Below are positions 14,711-21,606 of a stretch of DNA of 21,606 nt, in pieces. The notes beneath the pieces are model-generated. The model worked only from the letters and a program-made list of their open reading frames with translations, had not been told where the DNA came from and made no database searches. The number at the start of each line of letters is the position of its first letter. The first letter of the stretch is position 1. Origin of the DNA: a virus. The DNA lies in the IMG/VR virus record IMGVR_UViG_3300002143_000143, positions 1 to 21,606 of that record; one strand, 5' to 3'. Both the position numbers and the translations under genes were made by a program.

Positions 14711-15247
14711 ATGATTTCTCCAATTTTCAAATTCACTAACTTAGTTGAAATGGGCGGTACACTTGCTATTGCTCACTTCGGCCCTAACGGCGAATTGATC
14801 GAAGATCGATTCTATTCTAACATCGTTGTAACAGTAGGTAAGCAATGGATTGCTCAGCGTATGAAAGATACTGCTGGTTCTCCATCACATACGATTCCAC
14901 TTCAAATGTCACATATGGCTGTTGGCGGTAATGCAACGGTTGGTTCTAACCCAGCTAAAACAACTCCAGTTGTAGGTGATACACAATTATCTACTGGCGG
15001 TTCTCCTGCACTTTCTGAATTAGCTCGTGTTGGTTTAACGACTGCAGGTGGTGTAGTATCAGGTGCGGTTGTTACATATGCAACAACTTTTGCAGCTGGT
15101 ACAGGAACTGGTTCGTTAGTTGAAGCTGGTATTTTTAACAGTGCTACTGGCGCAGCAGGTACAATGCTTTGTAAGACTTCTTTTGATGTTGTTAACAAAG
15201 CCGCTAACGATTCTATCGCAATCACTTGGACTGTAACTATACAATGA
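14711..15247 (+). CDS. Virion structural protein with codon use of a highly expressed gene
   Basis: The protein has 178 aa. The start at 14711 is chosen because AAAAGG lies 9 bases before it and an upstream in-frame ATG at 14651 would overlap gp7 by 47 bases and add a basic, unconserved stretch. The protein opens with ISPIFKFTNLVEMGG, has a central Gly/Thr/Ala-rich region and ends in SFDVVNKAANDSIAITWTVT. I recall that last type of ending (GIFN..GTML..T.F..VNK...D...ITW) from fibre- or decoration-like phage structural proteins. No catalytic motif is seen. Codon use differs from neighbours: Asn is AAC in 7 of 8 cases, all three Arg codons are CGN, and TTC is common, suggesting an abundant protein. 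The exact role is unknown. Confidence 0.7.
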   Translation: MISPIFKFTNLVEMGGTLAIAHFGPNGELIEDRFYSNIVVTVGKQWIAQRMKDTAGSPSHTIPLQMSHMAVGGNATVGSNPAKTTPVVGDTQLSTGGSPALSELARVGLTTAGGVVSGAVVTYATTFAAGTGTGSLVEAGIFNSATGAAGTMLCKTSFDVVNKAANDSIAITWTVTIQ

Positions 15248-15258
15248 CGGCCTAATGC

Positions 15259-15295
15259 GTATAAATACTTCTATAAAATTAGGAGTATTTTATGC
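15259..15295 (+). promoter_or_regulatory. Translational hairpin hiding the endonuclease ribosome site and start codon
   Basis: AAATACTTCTA (15263-15273) pairs with TAGGAGTATTT (15280-15290) over 11 positions with one T-G wobble and a 6-base loop (TAAAAT). Past a one-base bulge at 15291, GTAT (15259-15262) can pair with ATGC (15292-15295), closing over the start codon. The Shine-Dalgarno AGGAG (15281-15285) is fully inside the 3' arm. Read-through transcripts would fold this way; transcripts from the late promoter would not. Confidence 0.7.
15260..15267 (+). promoter_or_regulatory. Late promoter TATAAATA for the homing endonuclease
   Basis: An exact late promoter box lies in the 44-base gap upstream of the endonuclease ATG. 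Start of transcription is expected around 15273. The box overlaps the 5' arm of the hairpin at 15259-15295, so the local transcript would lack that arm. Confidence 0.7.
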
Positions 15296-15945
15296 AAAGC
15301 TTTCCACCAACTTACCTGTATATAAAGCAACACTCTATTACGGGTAAGTTATATTTTGGTAAAACCACTAAAAATCCTGAAACATATAATGGGTCTGGAA
15401 TTAGATGGACAAAGCATTTCTCTTATCATGGTAAAGAATACATAGAAAATGTATGGTATTGTTTATTTTTAGACGAGCAAAGTATAAATGAATTTGCTGT
15501 AAATTTTTCTAAAGAAAATGATATAGTTAAATCTGATAATTGGTTAAATTTAATTGAAGAAACTGGTTTAAGCGATCCTATTCGAACTTTAAGTAGTCGT
15601 CAAAAAATGAGTGAAGCTCAGCGTGGCAACACTAAACGACGTGGTAAGACTCATACAGATGCTGCAAAGGAAAAAAATAGAATAGCACATCTTGGCAAAA
15701 AAGCTAGTGAAGAAACTTTAGAAAAAATGCGTAAGTATAGTCACTCACAACCAGATGAAGTGCGCCAAAGAATAAAAAATACGCTTACCGGCACAAAACA
15801 CACTGATGAGCGTATAATAAATATGAAAACTGCTAAACTAAATAAGAAAATGAAATGGTATAGCAATGGTGAATTCACAAAACTGTTTACTCCAGGAACA
15901 GAGCCAAGTGGATGGACCCTTGGAAGAAAATTAACAGGACTATAA
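15292..15945 (+). CDS. GIY-YIG homing endonuclease, free-standing (Seg-like)
   Basis: The protein has 217 aa. The N-terminal GIY-YIG nuclease is seen in YLYIKQHSITGKLYFGKTTK (residues 8-27), then YNGSGIRWTKHFSYHG (32-47), ENDIVKSDNWLNLIEETG (75-92) with a likely catalytic Glu. The middle carries two or three NUMOD3-like DNA-binding repeats (SSRQKMSEAQRG, EETLEKMRKYS, RQRIKNTLTGTKHTDE). The end KWYSNGEFTKLFTPGTEPSG is a tail common to phage-encoded nucleases. Such enzymes cut a related phage's DNA near their own insertion site and are copied in by repair. It lies between two structural genes, has its own late promoter, and its translation start is buried in a hairpin. Its last codons carry the ribosome site of gp8. 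Confidence 0.9.
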   Translation: MQSFPPTYLYIKQHSITGKLYFGKTTKNPETYNGSGIRWTKHFSYHGKEYIENVWYCLFLDEQSINEFAVNFSKENDIVKSDNWLNLIEETGLSDPIRTLSSRQKMSEAQRGNTKRRGKTHTDAAKEKNRIAHLGKKASEETLEKMRKYSHSQPDEVRQRIKNTLTGTKHTDERIINMKTAKLNKKMKWYSNGEFTKLFTPGTEPSGWTLGRKLTGL

Positions 15946-18162
15946 ATGGCAACCTCGCTACTAAAATTCTCTCTGAAGACCAACTTAGTTAAGTCGGTCA
16001 TTTCAGAGATTGTATCAAATATAAGCAGATACTATTACGTCTATTGCCATCCTGGCGTATGGACTAACGAATCTGTCCCCGAACCAGTATCAGATTCGTT
16101 TGCATATGAAAATGCTACACGAAATGAAGCAATCTTATATAAGCAGATTGACGCTAATGATATTTGCGCAGTTATTCCAAGAATTAATTGGGCAGCTGGG
16201 TATACGTTTGATATGTATGGAGAATATAGTAGCGACAAGCCCGCGTATTCTGGCGCTACAGCATTAGAAAATGCAGAGTTTTATTGTTTAACTGATGACT
16301 TTAACGTTTATAAATGTCTTTTTAATAATAACGCTAAGCCTTCTTCTGTACGTCCAACTGGAACTTCCGTTGTAGCCATTACTCTCGATGATGGTTACAT
16401 GTGGAAATATATGTATACCGTTCCGTTATCAGTTCGCAATAAATTTTTAACAGCTACGAGTATGCCAGTCGTTACTGCGCTTTCAAACCAATTTTATTCA
16501 AAAGGATCTATTGTTTCATTTACAATTGAAAATCCTGGAAAAAAATATCCAATCACGTCATATAAAGTAACGGGATTTAGAATTATAGAGGGTGGTTCAG
16601 GTTATTCGTCTAGTCCTACTGTAACTCTTTCAAATCCAGATCAGGTTGGAGGAGTTCCAGCAACTGTGACTTCAGTAACACTCTCTGGAGGTCAAATAAG
16701 TTCTTTAGTAATTAGTAATCAAGGTTCTGGTTATTCATATCCACCAGTTGTTACTATTACAGGTGGCGGTGCATCCCGGCACGCATCGTTAGAACCAATT
16801 GTAGAACGCTTAGGTTCTGTATTTACAACTCTCACAGTAACGGGAGACGGTCGACTTGAAGAAAATCCTTATCAGGTGCAATCCATATCGGTTGTAACTG
16901 GAGGAACTGGTTATGCGACAGCTACATTATTATTCCAAGATCCTGATCTTCCTAATGGCGTTAAAGCTGTTGCAACTGCTACAATTTCTGCTGGAGTTAT
17001 AACTGGTTTCACTGTAACTAATTCTGGTTATGGATATTCAAAACCCTTTAACTCTATTTTACAAGATCCAAATAATAATGTTGGCAATATTGTTTTAGTA
17101 AATGCAACTTCACTTTCTGGCCAAACGGCAACTGGTTTATCTTTTCGTGTTAACACTTTAAAAAATGAAGCAGAGCTAATTCCTCTCATCAATTCAAATG
17201 GTGAAATAGAATCTATTAGAATTACAAAGCCTGGAATTGGTTATACGTATGCGATAGTGACAGTAAACACATCTTTAGATCGCAGTCCTTTAGTTAATCC
17301 AGATTTCGTAGAAGCTTCTATTCTTTTAAACTTCGGCATTGGCGATATAGAATCTAGACAATCGACAGTTGAATTAACTGCTGTTGATGGAGCAATCCAT
17401 GTTGTAAATGTAATTAATCCTGGCTTTGGATATACATCTCCTCCAATAGTTACTATAGTTGGTGATGGCAACGGCGCAACAGCTACCGCTGTTCTTACTG
17501 CGACAGGCAGTGTCGATAAGATCTCTATAAATACTATTGGACGGGATTATACTTATGCTAATGTAATTATAACTGGTCCAGCAGCTTCTCCTGCAACTGC
17601 TGAAGAAATTATTTCTCCCAAAGGTGGACACGGAAGAGATGCTATTAGTGAATTATATGCTAAGACTATCGTATTCTTTGGAAATCTTTCTAAAGAAAAA
17701 AATAAAGGATTTACTGCAACGAATGATTATCGTCAAGTGTGTATAGTTAAAAATCCAAAAATTTACGGAAAAGACATTAACATACGTTCTGCTTTAGCAT
17801 CTACTTGCCTTATCGCTATTGGTACAAAAGGACAAATCGGATTTAGTTTACTTAATTTAGATGATGTTCTTAATTGGATAGATACTAGTGTAACGCCAAA
17901 TAGATCTTATGCATTTAAAGTTATTGAAAAAAATAGCAATTATTCTACTACAGAAGCAGCTGTGTTATTATCATACCTAGACAATAAAATTCCAAGTTCA
18001 GGTTCTACTTTTAGTAAAGTTGGAGCAGTATTTAATACTACAAATATCATTACTCCAGATGTTAATAAGTTTTCGGGAGATCAGTTATTGATTGATAATA
18101 GAATAAGATTCTCTCCGTCTGAGCAACAGATTGTTGTAGTAACTAATTCCATTATTTTCTAA
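15946..18162 (+). CDS. gp8: Baseplate wedge subunit gp8 with long repeat insertion
   Basis: The protein has 738 aa against 334 in T4. T4 gp8 features are seen at the N-terminus (SRYYYVYCHPGVW; AVIPRINW at 75-82; DDGYMWKYMYTVP at 148-160) and again near 591-610 (ATNDYRQVCIVKNPKIYG). Between them, about residues 185-550 hold at least seven copies of a beta repeat centred on G-x-GY (near 219, 261, 321, 362, 431, 495 and, weaker, 534), for example GGSGYSSSPTVTLS and PGFGYTSPPIVTI. The order gp6-gp7-gp8 agrees. In T4, gp8 dimers bridge gp7, gp10 and the wedge core. The ATG abuts the endonuclease stop (TAA-ATG); AGGA at 15936-15939 lies within the endonuclease gene. Confidence 0.85.
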   Translation: MATSLLKFSLKTNLVKSVISEIVSNISRYYYVYCHPGVWTNESVPEPVSDSFAYENATRNEAILYKQIDANDICAVIPRINWAAGYTFDMYGEYSSDKPAYSGATALENAEFYCLTDDFNVYKCLFNNNAKPSSVRPTGTSVVAITLDDGYMWKYMYTVPLSVRNKFLTATSMPVVTALSNQFYSKGSIVSFTIENPGKKYPITSYKVTGFRIIEGGSGYSSSPTVTLSNPDQVGGVPATVTSVTLSGGQISSLVISNQGSGYSYPPVVTITGGGASRHASLEPIVERLGSVFTTLTVTGDGRLEENPYQVQSISVVTGGTGYATATLLFQDPDLPNGVKAVATATISAGVITGFTVTNSGYGYSKPFNSILQDPNNNVGNIVLVNATSLSGQTATGLSFRVNTLKNEAELIPLINSNGEIESIRITKPGIGYTYAIVTVNTSLDRSPLVNPDFVEASILLNFGIGDIESRQSTVELTAVDGAIHVVNVINPGFGYTSPPIVTIVGDGNGATATAVLTATGSVDKISINTIGRDYTYANVIITGPAASPATAEEIISPKGGHGRDAISELYAKTIVFFGNLSKEKNKGFTATNDYRQVCIVKNPKIYGKDINIRSALASTCLIAIGTKGQIGFSLLNLDDVLNWIDTSVTPNRSYAFKVIEKNSNYSTTEAAVLLSYLDNKIPSSGSTFSKVGAVFNTTNIITPDVNKFSGDQLLIDNRIRFSPSEQQIVVVTNSIIF

Positions 18163-18169
18163 TAAGCAA

Positions 18170-18177
18170 GATAAATA
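18170..18177 (+). promoter_or_regulatory. Late-promoter-like box before the DUF4815 gene
   Basis: GATAAATA, one base from TATAAATA, lies in the 53-base gap between gp8 and the next gene, 38 bases before its ATG. It has the same form as the box before gp48. Expected start is near 18183, giving a leader of about 33 bases with a purine-rich AGAAGAGAAAAAG ribosome region. Confidence 0.5.
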
Positions 18178-18215
18178 TAACAGATCTTATTAATTAATTC
18201 CAGAAGAGAAAAAGT

Positions 18216-21200
18216 ATGTCACTCAACTTTAATATTGAACCATTTTATGATGATTATTCCGAAGGAAAGAAATTCTATAGAATTTTATTTCGGCCGGGAT
18301 ATGCTATTCAAGCTCGGGAATTAACGCAACTTCAAACAATTCTCCAGCAACAAATAAAGCGTCATGGCGACCATATGTTTAAGAATGGTGCTATGATCAT
18401 TCCTGGGCAAGTTTCTTATGATTCTAAAACTGCATATGCTAAATTAAAAGCAACTAGTGCATCTAGTGCGGCCGTTAAAACATTCGCAATCTTATCTTCA
18501 GTTATTGGAAAAACGTACGTAGGAAGAACATCTGGTGTTCAAGCTATTGTTCTTACAGCAACTCCTTTAGAAGTTGTTAATAATGTAAGCGAAGCAGATA
18601 CTATATTCGTAAAATACACACGTGGTTCTGGCACTTTTACTTCAGGAGAAATAATTGCGCCAGTTGATGGATCTTCAGGTTTAGATCTTCAAATTGAAGA
18701 AACTTCAATTGATGCGCTAGCGCAAGGTCATGGAACTACAGCGTCGATTCAAGAAGGCGTGTATTATGTTAAGAATCATTTCGTATATGTAGAAGCGCAA
18801 ACAACAGTATTAGCAAAATATAGTGATCAAGCTAGCGCAAAATGCGGCCTTCAAGTAAATGAAAGTGTTATCTATCCTGAAGAAGATGATAGTCTTCTTG
18901 ATAATGCATTAGGTTCTCCAAATTATGCAGCACCTGGCTCCGCTCGATATTCTATTGAACTTACATTGACTAGTAAATCATACGACAGCACCACTGATGA
19001 CGATGAGTTTATTACTTTATTGACTATTAAAGTTGGCGTTGTTCAATTCTTAGTTAACAAAACTGCATATGCTCAAATAGAAAAAACTTTTGCTAGACGC
19101 ACATATGATGAGTCTGGTGATTACACTGTGCGAGATTTTCCTATACAAGTTAGAGAATATCGCAATAATGATCGCGGATCATGGGATAATAATAAGACAT
19201 TTATTAAAGGTGATATCGTTGTATCTGGCGGCATCAAATATAAGTGTATAACACAACATACTTCTTCCGTATCTGGAAGTTTTGCTGTAGGATCCAATTG
19301 GTTAGCAGATACTACTCCTCCATTTAATTATGGTTTATACCAAGGACCAACATATTCTTTAAGTCCTTCAACAGACGTTGTTCCATTAACTCGAAAAATT
19401 TCTTTAGCAGTCGAGCCAGGAAAAGCATATGTTCGTGGTTATGAAGTTGAGAAGATTGTCACTCAATATTTAACGCTAGATAAAGCTCGTGATTTATCAA
19501 ATTATGAAGCAAAGTCAATTGACACTAGTCCTGGTAATTATGTTATCGTAGGTTCTACAAACTTTCTACCAGACATCAATACAGACGTAACATTTTACGA
19601 TAAGTACGGCACAGCTGGTGCAACACCTTCTGGCGGTAACGTTGTTGCAACTGCACGCATTAAACAAATTCAACTTCATAGTTTAAGCCCTTTAACTTAT
19701 AAAGTGTTTTTATTTAGATTGTCGATTACTTCTGGAAAAGTATTTTCACGTGATGCAAAGTATCTTTATTCTGATGTCGGTGCTATAGATTTTACTGCAC
19801 GAGTTATTCCAACTTTAACTCAATTGACAGGCACAATTTCTTCAGCTAATAGTACTACACTATCTGGTATCAATACTACGTTTATTCAAGATTTAAAAAT
19901 TGGTGATTATGTTTATTTTAATTCTAATCCATACCGTGTTGAAAGTATCGCAACTAATAATAGCATTGTCGTAAGTTTAATTGATAGCGTAGCAGTTGGG
20001 ACGGTTTCTGCTGGAACAAACATTTATCGAGTTGAAGCTACAATAGAAAGTCCAAGATCAGAAATATCTTATTATAGACTTCCAGTATATGCAGTAAATA
20101 ACACGAAAGATTTAAACTATAGTTTTTATAAGAAATATACTACAAGCAGTGGAGTAACTACTGCTACATTTTCAGAATCTGGCTATGTATTTGGTGTTAG
20201 CACAGATCCTACAAATTATATAGTAGTCAATGCATCTACAGGTGCCCATTTAACGCAAGTAACAAGCGGTGCAACTGGTGCACAATTCAGCGTCAGTGGA
20301 GGCGGCAGCGCTTCTGTTACGCTTACATTTGGTTCTTCTGGCGCGTATGTAGTTATATGCAATGTGCGTAAAGCAGTCAATGGATCTACACCACGCCTTA
20401 AGACTTTAACTAATATTACCGAGACAGTAACTCTCAGTGGCAGCCCATCAACTGCTATACTTTCAAAGGGTGACGGGTTTGAATTGATAAGCGTTACGCA
20501 AAGCGGTAGCGATATTACTTCTAGATTTAAATTCGATGATGGCGCAAAAGCTGCGTATTATGATCTATCATCTATTACAGTTAAACCAGGATTTACTGCT
20601 ACTGGAAGCGTAGTAGTTACTTATAGTTATTTTAATCATGCTGGATCTAGTGATTACTTCACAATTGACTCATATACGCATGGTAGCTCTAATATTTTGT
20701 ATGAAGAAATCCCATCAGATAGAATAAGCATTTTAGACTTTAGGCCTCTACGTAATTCAGATGGCACGTTTTCTAATGTAGTTATTCCTAAGTATGCTGA
20801 AGAAACAGATATCTATTTCAATTATTACTTAGGTCGTATCGACAAACTATCGTTAACAACAACGGGTGAATTTATAATTACTCGTGGTATACCAGATCTA
20901 TATCCAAGTGTTCCGCCAAGTCCTAAAGATTCTATGGATTTGTACACGTTTAACGTTGAGCCATATACATTTACTGGTTCTACTGCAAGCGTTGTTCCAA
21001 ATAAAATAGAAAATAAACGCTATACAATGCGCGATATTGGTAAACTAGAAAGTCGAATTAATAACTTAGAATATTACACTACTTTATCATTGTTAGAGCA
21101 GAATACAGTTAACAATAAAGCATATGATAATTATGGTTTAGAGCGTCCACAAAATGGATTTATAGTTGATGATTTTACTGGTCAAGGAGTTGGATCAGCT

Positions 21201-21606
21201 TTATCTGTAGATTGGAAAGCATCTATTGATATTAAAGCTGGCGAAGTTCGGCCATCATTTACTCAAACTAACATTTCTTTACTTGAAAGCATTGGTGCTA
21301 ATTTAAGTCGAGCAGGTCGTAATTATGAAGTTAATGGAGATTTAGCAACGTTAAAAATTGTTAGTACTACTCCTTTAGTATCACAACCACGAGCTTCACA
21401 CTCAGAATCGGTGAACCCATTTAATATATTCGTATTTAATGGGCTATTAGAAATCGTACCTTGGAATGATTCATGGTTTGAAACTGCACGACGCCCAGAC
21501 ATTATCATTAATGACACTAGTCAATATGATGCTTTGGTATCTAAAGCAGAATCTGATGGCGTATTAGGAACTGTGTATAAATCTTGGAGCACGAATTGGG
21601 GTGGCG
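18216..21606 (+). CDS. DUF4815 virion protein (baseplate or tail fibre associated), partial
   Basis: The frame is open for 1130 codons and runs off the right edge, so the stop is not in the window. The N-terminus has ILFRPGYAIQARELTQLQTI and HGDHMFKNGAMIIPGQ, which I recognise as the DUF4815 pattern found in marine T4-like phages. A second family block is MRDIGKLESRINNLEYYTTL near residue 943, followed by VNPFNIFVFNGLLEIVPWND and ARRPDIIIND near the edge. Residues 323-362 (W...FIKGDIVVSGGIKYKCITQH...W) resemble a family 5/12-type carbohydrate-binding module. The gene follows gp8 and so probably encodes a peripheral baseplate or fibre component. T4 has no clear equivalent. Confidence 0.85.
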   Translation, partial: MSLNFNIEPFYDDYSEGKKFYRILFRPGYAIQARELTQLQTILQQQIKRHGDHMFKNGAMIIPGQVSYDSKTAYAKLKATSASSAAVKTFAILSSVIGKTYVGRTSGVQAIVLTATPLEVVNNVSEADTIFVKYTRGSGTFTSGEIIAPVDGSSGLDLQIEETSIDALAQGHGTTASIQEGVYYVKNHFVYVEAQTTVLAKYSDQASAKCGLQVNESVIYPEEDDSLLDNALGSPNYAAPGSARYSIELTLTSKSYDSTTDDDEFITLLTIKVGVVQFLVNKTAYAQIEKTFARRTYDESGDYTVRDFPIQVREYRNNDRGSWDNNKTFIKGDIVVSGGIKYKCITQHTSSVSGSFAVGSNWLADTTPPFNYGLYQGPTYSLSPSTDVVPLTRKISLAVEPGKAYVRGYEVEKIVTQYLTLDKARDLSNYEAKSIDTSPGNYVIVGSTNFLPDINTDVTFYDKYGTAGATPSGGNVVATARIKQIQLHSLSPLTYKVFLFRLSITSGKVFSRDAKYLYSDVGAIDFTARVIPTLTQLTGTISSANSTTLSGINTTFIQDLKIGDYVYFNSNPYRVESIATNNSIVVSLIDSVAVGTVSAGTNIYRVEATIESPRSEISYYRLPVYAVNNTKDLNYSFYKKYTTSSGVTTATFSESGYVFGVSTDPTNYIVVNASTGAHLTQVTSGATGAQFSVSGGGSASVTLTFGSSGAYVVICNVRKAVNGSTPRLKTLTNITETVTLSGSPSTAILSKGDGFELISVTQSGSDITSRFKFDDGAKAAYYDLSSITVKPGFTATGSVVVTYSYFNHAGSSDYFTIDSYTHGSSNILYEEIPSDRISILDFRPLRNSDGTFSNVVIPKYAEETDIYFNYYLGRIDKLSLTTTGEFIITRGIPDLYPSVPPSPKDSMDLYTFNVEPYTFTGSTASVVPNKIENKRYTMRDIGKLESRINNLEYYTTLSLLEQNTVNNKAYDNYGLERPQNGFIVDDFTGQGVGSALSVDWKASIDIKAGEVRPSFTQTNISLLESIGANLSRAGRNYEVNGDLATLKIVSTTPLVSQPRASHSESVNPFNIFVFNGLLEIVPWNDSWFETARRPDIIINDTSQYDALVSKAESDGVLGTVYKSWSTNWGG

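Noticed and set aside
15941-15948. TATAAATG at the endonuclease/gp8 junction as a promoter
   Set aside because: The sequence is made by the stop and start codons themselves, and transcription would begin inside gp8.
17526-17533. Exact TATAAATA inside gp8
   Set aside because: It lies mid-gene, with no gene start for about 680 bases, and falls in a repeat unit coding for Ser-Ile-Asn-Thr. Probably chance.
1-21606. Search for CRISPR arrays, tRNA genes, IS elements, att sites or intrinsic terminators
   Set aside because: No direct-repeat array, cloverleaf-like sequence, transposase or GC stem followed by a T-run was seen; nearly all bases are in tightly packed structural genes.

Overview
The window is part of the late structural region of a T4-like contractile-tailed phage (myovirus). 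The DNA is AT-rich. Protein sizes and the style of the baseplate genes (long gp8 and gp7, a DUF4815 protein, a PAAR protein between gp5 and gp25) look most like marine relatives such as cyanophages and pelagic myophages, not the enteric T-even phages. The host cannot be named from this window. No tRNA, CRISPR, integrase or IS element was seen.

Layout. Positions 1-3149 are a leftward late operon: gp4 (head completion nuclease), an unrecognised conserved protein, gp54 (tail tube initiator), gp16 (small terminase), gp26 (baseplate hub / chaperone-like), a 48-codon ORF in the -1 frame of gp26, and the first 17 codons of a gene leaving the left edge, which by position should be the tape measure protein (gp29). 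Positions 3150-3193 are a short divergent control region with two late-promoter-like boxes facing each other. Positions 3194-18162 are a rightward, tightly packed operon: gp48 (tube cap), gp53 (wedge), gp27 (hub), gp5 (hub lysozyme and needle), a 179-aa unknown, a PAAR tip protein, gp25, gp6, gp7, a 178-aa structural protein with unusual codon use, a GIY-YIG homing endonuclease with its own late promoter, and gp8. At 18216 a long DUF4815 fibre/baseplate protein begins and runs off the right edge. No gap longer than about 55 bases lacks a gene.

How it fits together. gp27, gp5 and PAAR form the central spike that pierces the cell wall; here gp5 carries a lysozyme domain and also a C-terminal M15-type peptidase domain. 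gp25, gp53, gp6, gp7 and gp8 form the wedges. gp48 and gp54 cap the baseplate and start tube growth. gp26, with its probable frameshift extension, is probably the tape-measure chaperone. gp4 and gp16 serve the head and packaging.

The two most interesting signals are regulatory. First, a run of eight T at the gp26 stop codon would let a -1 slip fuse gp26 to the following ORF, which has no ribosome binding site of its own, as in the tail-assembly chaperones of many other long-tailed phages. Second, a hairpin hides the Shine-Dalgarno and start codon of the homing endonuclease, and an exact late promoter lies on its 5' arm, so that only transcripts begun at that promoter should be translatable. 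This is the arrangement known for T4 I-TevI.
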